This document shows, in pieces, positions 50,578-60,054 of a stretch of DNA of 64,000 nt. Position 1 is the stretch's first letter. The number at the start of each line of letters is the position of its first letter. The position numbers and the translations under genes are program-made. The notes beneath the pieces were generated by a model, which ran no database searches, had not been told where the DNA came from, and was given only the letters and a program-made list of their open reading frames with translations. Origin of the DNA: Planococcus plakortidis (GTDB lineage: Bacteria; Bacillota; Bacilli; Bacillales_A; Planococcaceae). Location: positions 402,501-466,500 of the forward strand of contig NZ_CP016539.2 in the NCBI RefSeq assembly GCF_001687605.2, written 5' to 3'.

Positions 50578-51717
50578 ATGCAAAACTGGTATCAAATTTT
50601 TCCCCGCAACACATGGTTAAGTATCTATGCATGGACAATCTTTTGCATTTTGCCATTCTTTTTCATTTTTCGTTCATCATCTCCACCTGAAATTGCGGCA
50701 GGCATCATCTTATTGGTGGCGTTTTTCATCGCTTATCGTCTGTCGTTCAGTTCCCATTCGTTTCTTGTGTATTTATGGGTAAGCGTCGAGATGGTCATCA
50801 ACATCGCGATGATCTTCTTATTCGGCTATGTTTACTTGGCGATTTTCCTGGCATTTTTCATAGGCAATATCCGCAGCAAAGTCGGTTTTTTCATTATTTA
50901 TGGGCTGCATATCGGGGCGACGATCGCTGCGATCATCTACGGATTGCTTGTCGACTTCAACTTGTACATGACGCAATTGCCGTTCATCATCCTGAGTGTA
51001 CTCGGCGTTATCTTATTGCCGTTCAATACCTACAACCGGCATAAACGTGAAAAGCTTGAAGGGGCACTGGAAGACGCCAATAAGCGGATTTCACAGCTTG
51101 TGCTGATCGAGGAGCGCGAACGGATCGCGCGCGATCTCCACGATACGCTCGGCCAAAAATTATCATTGATCGGCTTGAAAAGTGATTTAGCCGGGAAACT
51201 ACTTAATAAAGACCCGCAACGCGCAGCTGCTGAGATCCAGGATGTCCGCCAGACTGCACGCACTGCCTTGAAGGAAGTGCGGGAACTGGTGACGGATATG
51301 CGCGGGACGAAACTTGAAGACGAGCTGTTGCGCATCCAGCAAATCCTGAAGGCCGCGGATATCGATTTCGTTTTCTACGGCAGCGCTAAGCTCAACAATA
51401 CGCCACTGTTGATGGAGCATGTGCTGAGCATGTGCTTGAAGGAAGCGGTCACCAATATCGTCAAACACAGTGAAGCTTCCCGCTGCACCGTGTTGATCAA
51501 GCAGACGCCGAATGAAATCCTTGTGCAAGTGCAGGATGATGGCGTCGGGTTCCCGGAAGGCAATCCCCTACTTCAAGGGAATGGGCTTGCGGGAATGCGC
51601 GAACGATTGGACTTCGTCAATGGGCAAGTCGATATTGAAGTCATGGACGGCACGACTTTGAACATCCGCGTACCGAATGTCATTCTTTATCAAGATATGG
51701 AGGCGAGAAATACATGA
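50578..51717 (+). CDS. desK: Membrane-fluidity sensor histidine kinase DesK
   Basis: A 379-residue kinase of the HPK7 class. Five to six helices (about 10-150) form the thermosensor. The DHp motif ERIARDLHDTLGQKLSLI carries the phosphorylated His188, the same number as B. subtilis DesK. The HATPase_c domain has EAVTNIVKHSEA, DDGVGFP and GNGLAGMRERL. It should act as kinase in ordered (cold) membranes and phosphatase in fluid ones. It overlaps desR by four bases. Confidence 0.92.
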   Translation: MQNWYQIFPRNTWLSIYAWTIFCILPFFFIFRSSSPPEIAAGIILLVAFFIAYRLSFSSHSFLVYLWVSVEMVINIAMIFLFGYVYLAIFLAFFIGNIRSKVGFFIIYGLHIGATIAAIIYGLLVDFNLYMTQLPFIILSVLGVILLPFNTYNRHKREKLEGALEDANKRISQLVLIEERERIARDLHDTLGQKLSLIGLKSDLAGKLLNKDPQRAAAEIQDVRQTARTALKEVRELVTDMRGTKLEDELLRIQQILKAADIDFVFYGSAKLNNTPLLMEHVLSMCLKEAVTNIVKHSEASRCTVLIKQTPNEILVQVQDDGVGFPEGNPLLQGNGLAGMRERLDFVNGQVDIEVMDGTTLNIRVPNVILYQDMEARNT

Positions 51718-52304
51718 TTCGAATTGTACTGGCGGAAGACCAGCGCATGATGCTCGGGGCACTTGGTTCCTTATTGGATCTGGAAGACGATTTGGAAGTG
51801 GTGGGGATGGCATCGAATGGGGAAGAAGCGATCAACTTGGTTGAGGAGCTGAACCCGGACGTCTGCATCATGGACATCGAAATGCCGGTCAAGAGCGGCC
51901 TGGATGCGGCGGAAGCCTTGAAAGACCACCCGTGTAAAACCATCATCCTGACGACGTTCGCCCGGGCAGGTTATTTCGAGCGGGCGCGGAAAGCGGGGGT
52001 CAGCGGATATCTCCTGAAAGACAGCCCGAGCGAAGAGCTGGGGGCCTCGATCCGCACCATCATGGACGGACGCCGGATCTATGCGCCGGAACTTGTCGAC
52101 CTCGCTTATGCTGGCAGCAATCCACTGACTGAACGCGAGCGGCAAGTGATGGAATTGATCACTGAAGGACGCAGCACGAAAGAAATCGCCAAAGAGCTAT
52201 TCATTACGACAGGCACTGTGCGCAATTACATTTCCACGATTCTTGATAAACTTGAAGCGAGCAACCGGATCGAAGCCATTGCGCGTTACCGTGAAAAAAG
52301 CTGA
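51714..52304 (+). CDS. desR: Response regulator DesR
   Basis: A 196-residue NarL/LuxR-type regulator. The receiver domain has the phosphoacceptor Asp54 in VCIMDIEMP and Lys in GYLLKDSP. The C-terminal HTH has LTERERQVMELITEGRSTKEIA and TGTVRNYISTIL. Asp54 matches the B. subtilis DesR numbering. It activates des by binding upstream as a tetramer. A strong hairpin ends the unit. Confidence 0.93.
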   Translation: MIRIVLAEDQRMMLGALGSLLDLEDDLEVVGMASNGEEAINLVEELNPDVCIMDIEMPVKSGLDAAEALKDHPCKTIILTTFARAGYFERARKAGVSGYLLKDSPSEELGASIRTIMDGRRIYAPELVDLAYAGSNPLTERERQVMELITEGRSTKEIAKELFITTGTVRNYISTILDKLEASNRIEAIARYREKS

Positions 52305-52306
52305 AC

Positions 52307-52356
52307 GAAAAACAGCAGGACAAGGAAAGCGGCCGCTTTTCCTGTCCTGCTGTTTT
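52307..52356. terminator. Long bidirectional terminator
   Basis: A nearly continuous stem from AAAACAGCAGGACA to TGTCCTGCTGTTTT, closed on a GGCC tip, lies between desR and the convergent ydaT-like gene. Confidence 0.93.
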
Positions 52357-52362
52357 GATTGG

Positions 52363-52725
52363 TCAATCGTATAATTTTTCCTGCAGCGAGCCATCTTCTG
52401 CGTAAATATGAAGTTCCCCGTTATTGCGGTTGACGTAACGCTTCGCTTCATCCATCAAGTCATCCTTCGTTTCCTCGATGAGGATGGCTTTTTTGCTGTC
52501 TTTCTTCTTCAGTTGCCAGCCTTCTGAGTGTTTGCGGATTTCATACACCGGGGCTTCGCTGTCTCCTTGGACGGTATCGCGTGCCTGGTCCAAAGCAATC
52601 GGGATGGCACGCCCTTCCTCATAACCGTCACGCAAGAGCGCATTGGCAATCTCGATGGCTTTGTTGCGGACATTTTCATCCAAATTTTTGAAGGAATCTG
52701 GGTAATCATTCTTATTCCACGGCAT
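52363..52725 (-). CDS. DUF2188-type stress protein (YdaT-like)
   Basis: A 120-residue soluble protein in two parts. MPWNKNDYPDSFKNL with NKAIEIANALLRDGYEEGRAIPIAL is the ChaB/YdaT-type N-terminus. A DUF2188-like beta/helix region follows (VYEIRKHSEGWQLKKKDSKKA...). B. subtilis YdaT belongs to the sigma-B general-stress set, and a sigma-B-like promoter precedes this gene. No biochemical role is known. An AAGGAGGCGAT site precedes the ATG. Confidence 0.8.
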   Translation of the reverse strand: MPWNKNDYPDSFKNLDENVRNKAIEIANALLRDGYEEGRAIPIALDQARDTVQGDSEAPVYEIRKHSEGWQLKKKDSKKAILIEETKDDLMDEAKRYVNRNNGELHIYAEDGSLQEKLYD

Positions 52726-52748
52726 ATTTATCGCCTCCTTGCCTTTCT

Positions 52749-52774
52749 ATCCCCATTTAAATAGGAAATAAAAC
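52749..52774 (-). promoter_or_regulatory. Candidate sigma-B promoter of the ydaT-like gene
   Basis: On the minus strand GTTTTA and GGGGAT have a 14-bp spacer, each differing from the sigma-B consensus (GTTTAA/GGGTAT) at one place. It is 24 bases upstream of the start codon. Confidence 0.65.
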
Positions 52775-52836
52775 GCAATCGCCCCCTTTTCATCTAAGCT
52801 CAGTATGTTAAAGTGTTTAATAAAGGAGGAGATGTC

Positions 52837-54360
52837 ATGACAGATACAACTTATCAAATCATAGCCTTACTCGTGTACCTCGCGGCTATGCTGTTCATCG
52901 GCTGGTATGCGTATAAGAAGACAGCCGACTTATCCGATTACATGCTCGGGGGAAGGGGTCTCGGACCATCCGTAGCGGCTCTCAGCGCCGGCGCATCCGA
53001 TATGTCCGGATGGCTCTTGCTCGGATTGCCCGGAGCGATTTACGTCGGAGGTCTCGTGGAAGTCTGGATCGCCATCGGGTTAACGATCGGTGCTTTCCTG
53101 AACTGGTTCTTTGTTGCGCCTCGTCTGCGGATCTACTCATTTGTCACCAGTGATTCCATCACCATTCCAAGCTTCCTAGAAAATCGCCTGAAAGACCGTT
53201 CGCGCCTCTTGCGGATTGTTTCAGGTATTATCATTTTGATTTTCTTCACATTCTACGTTTCATCCGGCATGGTAGCTTCTGGATTGTTCTTCCAGAGCTC
53301 ATTCGGAATGGATTATCACCTCGGCCTCATCGTGGGTTCTGTGGTAGTTGTCGCTTATACTTTGTTCGGCGGGTTCCTCGCCGTCAGTTACACGGATTTT
53401 GTGCAAGGGATCATGATGTTCCTGTCGCTTATTGCAGTGCCGGTCGTCGGGATTTTCGTTACGGGCGGATTCGGTGAAACGGCAGCGAGCATCCGGGAAG
53501 TCGACCCGAATATGTTGAGCCTGGTTTCAGGGGCTTCCACCATCGGCGTCATTTCTGCCGTAGCGTGGGGCCTTGGGTACTTCGGGCAGCCGCATATCAT
53601 CGTCCGTTTTATGGCCATTAAAACGTTGAAGGAAGTCCGGACCGCCCGCCGCATCGGCATGGGCTGGATGATTCTGAGCCTCTTTGGCGCCACGGGCACA
53701 GCATTGATCGGGATTGCGTATTTCCAGCAAAACCCAAATGCGACCCTGGTTGACCCGGAAGCGGTATTCCTGGACATGAGCCAGGTATTGTTCCATCCGT
53801 TGGTTGCAGGTTTCGTCCTGGCGGCGGTTTTGGCAGCGATCATGAGTACGATTTCGTCTCAATTGCTCGTCAGCTCGTCTGCATTGATTGAAGACTTGTA
53901 TAAAATCGCCTTCAAGAAAGAGTCCAGTGATAAAGGCTATGTCACGCTCGGCCGAATCGCCGTAGCTGTCATCGCTGTCATCGCCGCAGCACTCGCATGG
54001 GAGCAGAACAATACCATTCTTGGATTGGTCGCTTATGCATGGGCAGGGTTCGGTGCCGCTTTCGGCCCGATCATTTTGCTCGCCCTGTTCTGGCGCAAGC
54101 TTACTTCTAAAGGTGCGCTCGCCGGCATGATCGTGGGTGCCATCACGGTCATCATCTGGGATCTTGTGGGAACTGTCCCTGAAGATGCAGGTGCCACTGA
54201 CCTGACGAACTTCATCGGCAGCGTGTATGAAATCATTCCAGGCTTTTTCCTCAGCTGGTTGGTTGCATGGGCTGTCAGCTTGATGACTTACAAGCATGAC
54301 GCTGAAATCGAAGCGGAATTCGATGAAACCGAGCGTTTGATCCAAGAAGATAAGAAATGA
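52837..54360 (+). CDS. putP: Sodium/proline symporter
   Basis: A 507-residue SSS-family symporter with about 13 helices. GGRGLGPSVAALSAGASDMSG carries the Na+-binding Asp/Ser pair, FTFYVSSGMVASGLFF, GGFLAVSYTDFVQG and STISSQLLVSSSALIEDLY are PutP signatures. It imports proline with Na+, for nutrition or osmoprotection (PutP/OpuE). ATG 52837 follows AAAGGAGGAG; the upstream frame is an extension only. Whether it is the osmotic or catabolic paralogue cannot be read here: no putAB neighbours and no clear sigma-B promoter are seen. Confidence 0.93.
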   Translation: MTDTTYQIIALLVYLAAMLFIGWYAYKKTADLSDYMLGGRGLGPSVAALSAGASDMSGWLLLGLPGAIYVGGLVEVWIAIGLTIGAFLNWFFVAPRLRIYSFVTSDSITIPSFLENRLKDRSRLLRIVSGIIILIFFTFYVSSGMVASGLFFQSSFGMDYHLGLIVGSVVVVAYTLFGGFLAVSYTDFVQGIMMFLSLIAVPVVGIFVTGGFGETAASIREVDPNMLSLVSGASTIGVISAVAWGLGYFGQPHIIVRFMAIKTLKEVRTARRIGMGWMILSLFGATGTALIGIAYFQQNPNATLVDPEAVFLDMSQVLFHPLVAGFVLAAVLAAIMSTISSQLLVSSSALIEDLYKIAFKKESSDKGYVTLGRIAVAVIAVIAAALAWEQNNTILGLVAYAWAGFGAAFGPIILLALFWRKLTSKGALAGMIVGAITVIIWDLVGTVPEDAGATDLTNFIGSVYEIIPGFFLSWLVAWAVSLMTYKHDAEIEAEFDETERLIQEDKK

Positions 54361-54367
54361 CCTAGTA

Positions 54368-54409
54368 AAAGCAGGCTATCCTCTCACGGGAGGGAAGCCT
54401 GTTTTTTTG
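54368..54409 (+). terminator. Terminator of putP
   Basis: AGCAGGCT/AGCCTG stem, inner TCCTCTC/GGAGGGA pairing and seven T residues. Confidence 0.85.
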
Positions 54410-54442
54410 CTTTGTATCCAACTTGCATTTTACTGAGCCCGG

Positions 54443-54865
54443 TCATTGCCGGCCGTCATCGTGGCTGAACATCCAGACGATGCCATATTTATCCTCCACT
54501 ATGCCATAGCCGAGGCTCCAAAACGTCTCCTGCAGCGCCATTTGAACTTTCCCGTCCTGCGCCAGCTGGTTGAATTCCTCTGTCATTTTGTGCAAGTCAT
54601 CCGATATGACTGCCACATTGATGTTCTTGCCGGTTTCAACCGGGGCGTCTGACATGCCATCTGAAAACATGACGGTGCTTCCGTGGATGTGCAAGCTCGC
54701 ATGCATGATCCGGCTTTTCATTTCTTCGGGCATTTCCTGTCCGGGCCCGGAAGGCATGTCCCCGAAACGGGAAAGCTCAGCTGGTTCTGTACCGAACACG
54801 GTTCCATAGTATGCCACTGCTTCTTCGCAATTGCCATTGAAAATCATATAGACATTGACGGTCAT
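54443..54865 (-). CDS. VOC-family protein (PhnB/glyoxalase-like)
   Basis: A 140-residue protein with one full PhnB-like VOC domain. VYMIFNGNCEEAVAYYGTVFG and HGSTVMFSDG are typical, and ETFWSLGYGIVEDKYGIVWMF forms the last strand with the usual aromatic cluster. Metal-binding His/Glu residues are not obvious, as in many PhnB-type proteins. The function is unknown. AAAGGAG precedes ATG 54865; a GTG nine bases upstream is less likely. Confidence 0.82.
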   Translation of the reverse strand: MTVNVYMIFNGNCEEAVAYYGTVFGTEPAELSRFGDMPSGPGQEMPEEMKSRIMHASLHIHGSTVMFSDGMSDAPVETGKNINVAVISDDLHKMTEEFNQLAQDGKVQMALQETFWSLGYGIVEDKYGIVWMFSHDDGRQ

Positions 54866-55004
54866 TGGAAACACTCCTTTCTATGAGTATATGTAAACAG
54901 CGAACAAACATTCCCTTTTTTCGTTATAGCTCCAAGGCGAAAAAAGCAAAGGGTTATTGACGCAGTAATCAGTTTTTTTGCGGGGGCGGCATCTATAATC
55001 TTCA

Positions 55005-55050
55005 CTAAAAAACTGCCTTGAAAGCTCAAGATTTAGAGCTTTCAAGGCAG
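55005..55050 (-). terminator. Terminator of the second BCCT gene
   Basis: On the minus strand CTGCCTTGAAAGCTC/GAGCTTTCAAGGCAG stem followed by six T residues. Confidence 0.92.
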
Positions 55051-55064
55051 CAAGGGGTTTGTGC

Positions 55065-56615
55065 TTACTTATTCTGTTGTTTTCTCGCTTCTCTTTCCAA
55101 GCGCCGGAAGCGGCGCAATTCCGATTTGCGGATCGGCGGCGATTCCCCGCGGATGATTTTGGTGAATGACCAAAGCATCAGGAGCAACAGCACCGTAAAC
55201 GGCAAGGCCGATATGAGCGAGGCGGTCTGCAAGGCGCTAAGCCCGCCAGCGTAAAGAAGGACGGCTGCGATTGCTGACATCAAGACGCCCCAGATGACTT
55301 TGAACAATGTCGGCGGGTTCAAGCTGCCGAAGCTGGTCATTGTCGCCAGGATGTATGTAGCGGAGTCAGCTGAGGTCACAAGGAATGTGAAGATCAGTAA
55401 AATCGCCAATACGGACATGATGGTCGACAACGGAAGAACATCGAAAGTCTGGAACAAGGCAGAAGTCAGGTCGACGTTGACCGCTTCCGCAATGCCTGCT
55501 TGTTCGTTCAAGTCATACCACAAAGCTGTACCGCCAAAGACGGCGATCCAGACACAAGCGATCGCTGGCGGAATGACCAATACGCCGAAGACGAACTCGC
55601 GGATCGTGCGCCCGCGTGAAACCCGTGCAACGAACGCCCCGACAAATGGAGACCAGGCCGTTGCCCAGGCCCAGTAGAAGATGGTCCATCCAAGCACCCA
55701 TTCCCCACCGGTATACGGCTCCATGCGCAAGCTGTACTGTACGAAATTGGTGATGTAATCACCGATTGCGAGCGTGAATGTGTCCATGATGAACACTGTC
55801 GGGCCCGCTAAGAAGACGAACACCATCAGTACGAGTGCCAAGCCTAAGTTCAAATTACTTAAGTAGGCAATTCCTTTATGAAGCCCTGTAGAAGAAGATA
55901 GGGTATAGGCAGCGAACATGACGCCGATGATCGCCAATTGGATCGGGAAGGCGTTGTCGATGCCGAAGACGGCATTCAAGCCGCCGTTCATCTGCAAGAC
56001 CCCGAGGCCGAGTGAAGTCGCGATTCCCATGACGGTTGCGATGACCGCAAGAGAATCGATGGTGTGCTTGATGACGGGTTTCGAACCCATCACTGGTTCG
56101 AGTGCAGTCGAGACCAGGCCGGGCTTTTTGCGTCTGAACTGCAAGAAGCCGATGACCAGGCCGACGATGGCGAAGACGGACCATTGGCTGATGCCCCAGT
56201 GGAAGAAGGAGTAGCCCATCGCAATGCGCGCAGCTTCTTCCGTCTGTCCTTCCGTGCCGAACGGCGTCGTGAAGAAATGGCTCATCGGTTCAGCGACTCC
56301 CCAGAAAACGAGGCCTGCACCGAAGCCTGCAGAGAACAGCATGCCGATCCAGGTGAAGAACGGGAACTCCGGGCGGTCGGAGTCGGCTCCGAGCCGGATG
56401 CTGCCATATTTGGTGATGGCGATGATGATCAGGAAAAGGGTGATGATGAAGACAGCTAGCAAGTAGAACCAACCGAAGTTAAGCGTGGTGAAGTTAAATA
56501 AGGTGCCGGCGATTTCACCGAAACGGATCGGCATAAATGCCCCAGCAACTACCAACAGCAGGATCACGGCTGTCGATATGATAAACACGGGGTTTTTCAA
56601 TGATTTTCTATCCAT
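55065..56615 (-). CDS. Glycine-betaine-type BCCT transporter (OpuD-like)
   Basis: A 516-residue carrier with 12 helices. GFGAGLVFWGVAEPMSHF is the canonical BCCT glycine stretch and YWAWATAWSPFVGAFVARVSRGRTIREF has the aromatic box and signature. The charged C-terminal tail (RRFRRLEREARKQQ) is the osmosensing type. It probably imports glycine betaine with Na+ as osmoprotectant. A GGGTAT box upstream on the minus strand (56653-56658) resembles a sigma-B -10 but has no good -35. AAAGGAGG precedes the ATG. Confidence 0.9.
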   Translation of the reverse strand: MDRKSLKNPVFIISTAVILLLVVAGAFMPIRFGEIAGTLFNFTTLNFGWFYLLAVFIITLFLIIIAITKYGSIRLGADSDRPEFPFFTWIGMLFSAGFGAGLVFWGVAEPMSHFFTTPFGTEGQTEEAARIAMGYSFFHWGISQWSVFAIVGLVIGFLQFRRKKPGLVSTALEPVMGSKPVIKHTIDSLAVIATVMGIATSLGLGVLQMNGGLNAVFGIDNAFPIQLAIIGVMFAAYTLSSSTGLHKGIAYLSNLNLGLALVLMVFVFLAGPTVFIMDTFTLAIGDYITNFVQYSLRMEPYTGGEWVLGWTIFYWAWATAWSPFVGAFVARVSRGRTIREFVFGVLVIPPAIACVWIAVFGGTALWYDLNEQAGIAEAVNVDLTSALFQTFDVLPLSTIMSVLAILLIFTFLVTSADSATYILATMTSFGSLNPPTLFKVIWGVLMSAIAAVLLYAGGLSALQTASLISALPFTVLLLLMLWSFTKIIRGESPPIRKSELRRFRRLEREARKQQNK

Positions 56616-56801
56616 GATGACCTCCTTTGAAATATGGTAATTATCTTTTCCTATACCCTAGCGTATCGAAAATGATGCCTAAAAACCACCCATTTCCCGG
56701 AAAAATCAGAATTGACAGGGAAAAGTGACCATATACACAGCAATTCCACTGCCTCAGAGGTTATGATATTTATATATGGAAAGAGAAAGGAGTGTCTGAA
56801 A

Positions 56802-57521
56802 ATGCAATTGGATCATATCGTTCATTTTACCCGGACCAGCCCGGAAGCAAGCAGCGGGTTTTGGAACGATGCGGGTTTTCATGCAGTTACGGGAGGCAGC
56901 CATAAGAACTGGGGGACGCAAAACGCCCTCATGTATGGGCCGGATTACTACATCGAATGGCTGGCAATTGAAGATAGAGCCACAGCGGAAGCCAGTGAAC
57001 ATCCGCTTATCCAACAGCTGCGCCATGATGGAAGGGGCTTCGGCACCATCTGTTTGCGTTCTCATGATCTCGATCAATTAGCGAAACAAATCGAAGACCG
57101 TGGGTTCCGGACGGTCGGGCCGATGGATGCGGAACGGCTGACTGGCTCAGGCGAAACCATCCGCTGGCGCTTGCTGTTTATCGATCAGCCGATTTCTTCG
57201 GCATTGCCATTGCCGTTTTTCATTGAGTGGGAAGAAACGGACGAGGCGCGTATTGCCGGCTTGAAGCAAAAAGGCGCCATCACGGATTTCAATGAAAGCT
57301 TGCGCTTGGATGCACTCGTATTCTCGGTGGAAGATCCGGCGCAAAGGGAAGCGGAATGGAAAAGCTTATTGGGAGGATCTGCTTCACTTGAAAATTGCAG
57401 TCTTGTGTTTGAGCAAGGCGATGGAAAAGCAAAAGAAAGATTGCGTGAAGTGCGCTTTGAATCGGCCGGACAGGAAATCGTTTTTGAACAAGGGAGCTAT
57501 CAGGTGCCGCGTTTCGGGTAA
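56802..57521 (+). CDS. VOC-family protein (Glyoxalase_3 type)
   Basis: A 239-residue protein with a VOC fold in two halves. MQLDHIVHFTRTSPEAS with the metal-type His opens the first, and HKNWGTQNALMYGPDYYIEWLAIE is the diagnostic Glyoxalase_3 segment. The second half is divergent. No function is established for the family. The frame is open from 56712, but ATG 56802 follows AGAAAGGAG. Monocistronic. Confidence 0.8.
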   Translation: MQLDHIVHFTRTSPEASSGFWNDAGFHAVTGGSHKNWGTQNALMYGPDYYIEWLAIEDRATAEASEHPLIQQLRHDGRGFGTICLRSHDLDQLAKQIEDRGFRTVGPMDAERLTGSGETIRWRLLFIDQPISSALPLPFFIEWEETDEARIAGLKQKGAITDFNESLRLDALVFSVEDPAQREAEWKSLLGGSASLENCSLVFEQGDGKAKERLREVRFESAGQEIVFEQGSYQVPRFG

Positions 57522-57624
57522 AGGCAGGCGTGGTACTGTGATAGGATAGAAGGAAACTTCAAATTGATGGAGTCATTACTGTACCAGGCGGAGTCGAAGC
57601 TCTGCCGATAGGAGGCAACAAGGG

Positions 57625-58896
57625 ATGGAAGCATTCATTGAAAAAGCGATTATTGTGGGTGTCCAATTGCAGAAAGACACCCATTTCGAATACAGCATGG
57701 AAGAGTTGCGGAATTTAGCGGAAGCATTGGGCGTCGAAGTCGTGGGTGAATTGCACCAGAACTTGGACCGTGTGAATCCCGCCCATTACATCGGCGCCGG
57801 AAAAGTCGATGAAGCGAAAGCATTGTACGAAGAAGCCGATGCCAACTTGATCATCTTTAACGATGAACTGTCGCCGTCCCAGATCCGCAATCTGGAGGAA
57901 GACTTGGAATGCAAGGTGATTGACCGGACGATGCTTATCCTGGACATCTTTTCAAGGCGCGCTCGCACGCGCGAAGCCCAAGTGCAAGTGGAATTGGCGC
58001 AACTCCAGTATATGTTGCCGCGTCTTGTCGGCTTGCGCGCATCGCTCGGCCGCCAGGGCGGTGCGAGCAGCGGGGGGCTTGCCAACCGCGGTGCCGGGGA
58101 GACCAAATTGGAGCTCGACCGACGGAAAATCGAGGACCAGATCACCAAGCTCAGGCGGGAACTCGACCAAGTGAAAGAACAACGCGTCACCCAGCGCAAA
58201 CAGCGGCTGAAAAAAGGCATGCCGGTCGTATCGCTCGTCGGCTATACCAACGCCGGCAAGTCGACGATCATGAACAGCTTGCTGTCGAAGACGGGACAGA
58301 ATGTCGACAAGCGGGTGTTCGAGAAAGACATGTTGTTCGCGACTTTGGATACGTCTATCCGCCAAATCCGGCTTGAAGACAATAAAACCTTTTTGTTGTC
58401 CGATACTGTCGGGTTTGTCAGCCGCTTGCCTCACCACTTGGTCAAGGCATTCCGCTCGACGCTCGAAGAAGCGCGCAATGCGGATTTGCTGCTCCATGTG
58501 GTCGATGTCTCGAATGATGAGCATGATTACATGATGGAAGTGACCGATGCGACGCTGCAGGAGGTGGGCGTGGAAAACGTCCCGACTTTATATGTCTATA
58601 ATAAATCGGACCTCGCTGGTGTCGCATACCCAAGAAAGAGTGCCGATGCCGTCTGGATATCAGCCAAAGAAGGAGCGGGGCTCGATGAGCTGATCGAAAG
58701 CATACGTGAGCGGCTCTTTGCGAACCACGTCATGTGCCGGATGGAAATTCCGTTCGGGCGCGGGGACGTCGTTGCGTATTTGAACGACCATGCAAGTATC
58801 AAGGAAACCGAATACGGCGAAGAGGGCACATTGATCACCGTGGAATTGAGCCGTGCGGATTATGAGCGCTACGAACAATTCGTCGTCGGCAAATAG
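57625..58896 (+). CDS. hflX: Ribosome-associated GTPase HflX
   Basis: A 423-residue GTPase with an N-terminal HflX domain (1-190) containing GRQGGASSGGLANRGAGETKLE. The G domain has G1 GYTNAGKST, G3 DTVGF and G4 NKSD. It binds the 50S subunit and splits stalled ribosomes under heat and other stresses. GATAGGAGG precedes the ATG. The C-terminal 60 residues form the small closing domain. Confidence 0.95.
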   Translation: MEAFIEKAIIVGVQLQKDTHFEYSMEELRNLAEALGVEVVGELHQNLDRVNPAHYIGAGKVDEAKALYEEADANLIIFNDELSPSQIRNLEEDLECKVIDRTMLILDIFSRRARTREAQVQVELAQLQYMLPRLVGLRASLGRQGGASSGGLANRGAGETKLELDRRKIEDQITKLRRELDQVKEQRVTQRKQRLKKGMPVVSLVGYTNAGKSTIMNSLLSKTGQNVDKRVFEKDMLFATLDTSIRQIRLEDNKTFLLSDTVGFVSRLPHHLVKAFRSTLEEARNADLLLHVVDVSNDEHDYMMEVTDATLQEVGVENVPTLYVYNKSDLAGVAYPRKSADAVWISAKEGAGLDELIESIRERLFANHVMCRMEIPFGRGDVVAYLNDHASIKETEYGEEGTLITVELSRADYERYEQFVVGK

Positions 58897-58925
58897 CCGG
58901 CCTTTATGGAGATGAATGAAACGCG

Positions 58926-58957
58926 GAAAAGCTGGGGGGATCTCTCCAGCTTTTTCT
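58926..58957 (+). terminator. Terminator of hflX
   Basis: AAAAGCTGG/CCAGCTTTT stem with a GA-rich loop and T run. Confidence 0.83.
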
Positions 58958-59075
58958 TATGGGAAATCTATATTCTTCAAGACCCGCAATTAACCGCCTG
59001 TAAATTGGGTAAACTGTGAGTAAGGGTAGAATGCTGTATAATGGACGACAAGTCTTTATAAGGAGAGTGAACGCC

Positions 59076-59951
59076 ATGAGGAAATGGATGGCAGTCATAG
59101 GAACGGGCGCTGCTGTTATCAGCCTTGGCGCATGCAGCAATGCTGAGGCGCCGACGACTGAAGAGGAAAGCGAGACCCCTGCACAAGAAGCTCCTGAAGA
59201 AACGCAGAGCGCTTCGGAAGTTTATGCGGAAGCGGTAGAGGCTTCGCAGCAAGTGGAAAGCTTGCGCGCCCGGTCGAACACCGAACAACAGATGAAGATG
59301 CAGCCGGACGGCATGGAAATCGACATGACGGTGGACTCGGAAATGGAAATGACCTATGAGCCCTTGGCCTTTCATCAAACAGGCGAGACCAGCATTGTAT
59401 CGGAAGACATCGACAACACCAACCCGATGCTTACGGAAATGTATATGACGGAAGAGGGCTTATATATGCATGAGACCTCTGTCGATATGTGGCTGAAAAT
59501 GCCGGAGGAAATGCACGAAAACATGAAATCGATTGCCGGACAGCAATCGGCTGACCCAGCGCGCCAATTGGATGAACTCGGTAATTTCGAAGAGGATTTC
59601 GTGCTCGAGGAAACGGATGAAGCCTATGTCCTGACGCTCGACGCCTCTGGAGAAGAGTTCCAGGAACTGACCGATGAACAATTGGAGAAAACACTCGGCC
59701 AGATGGAAATCGAAGCCCCGCTCTCCCCGGAAGACATGGAAGTGCATTCCGTCAATTATGTCATCATGCTCGATAAGGAAACTTATTTAGCTGATCGCAT
59801 GGAGATCGATATGGAACTCGAGGTGGACGTACGCGGTGAAATGATGGCGATCGAATCGCAGATGCAAGTGGATTACAGCGACTACAATGCCATCGAACCG
59901 ATCGAAATCCCATCGGAAGTATTGGAACAAGCCCAGGAACTCGAATATTAA
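59076..59951 (+). CDS. Lipoprotein, DUF6612-like
   Basis: A 291-residue lipoprotein with signal peptide and lipobox LGAC (Cys about 19), followed by a long acidic linker. The body is beta-rich and Met-rich (MQPDGMEIDMTVDSEMEM, LYMHETSVDMWLKM), a pattern of the LppX/LolA-like half-barrels and of DUF6612 proteins in Bacillales. Such folds often carry lipids between membrane and wall. The function is unknown. The frame starts at 59016, but AAGGAGAG precedes ATG 59076. Confidence 0.75.
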   Translation: MRKWMAVIGTGAAVISLGACSNAEAPTTEEESETPAQEAPEETQSASEVYAEAVEASQQVESLRARSNTEQQMKMQPDGMEIDMTVDSEMEMTYEPLAFHQTGETSIVSEDIDNTNPMLTEMYMTEEGLYMHETSVDMWLKMPEEMHENMKSIAGQQSADPARQLDELGNFEEDFVLEETDEAYVLTLDASGEEFQELTDEQLEKTLGQMEIEAPLSPEDMEVHSVNYVIMLDKETYLADRMEIDMELEVDVRGEMMAIESQMQVDYSDYNAIEPIEIPSEVLEQAQELEY

Positions 59952-59956
59952 TAACC

Positions 59957-59988
59957 GAAAGCAGAGGGAATTTCCCTCTGCTTTTTTA
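59957..59988 (+). terminator. Terminator of the lipoprotein gene
   Basis: AAAGCAGAGGGA/TCCCTCTGCTTT stem and T run. Confidence 0.92.
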
Positions 59989-60054
59989 TATTGAAACAAA
60001 CCCGTGCAAAGCGGTGACCCACAAACCGCGGCCGATCCCTTGCGCACACCACCC

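Noticed and set aside
56653..56658. Sigma-B -10 (GGGTAT) before the OpuD-like gene
   Set aside because: The only GTTTxx element is 22 bases away instead of 12-15, so no complete promoter can be claimed.
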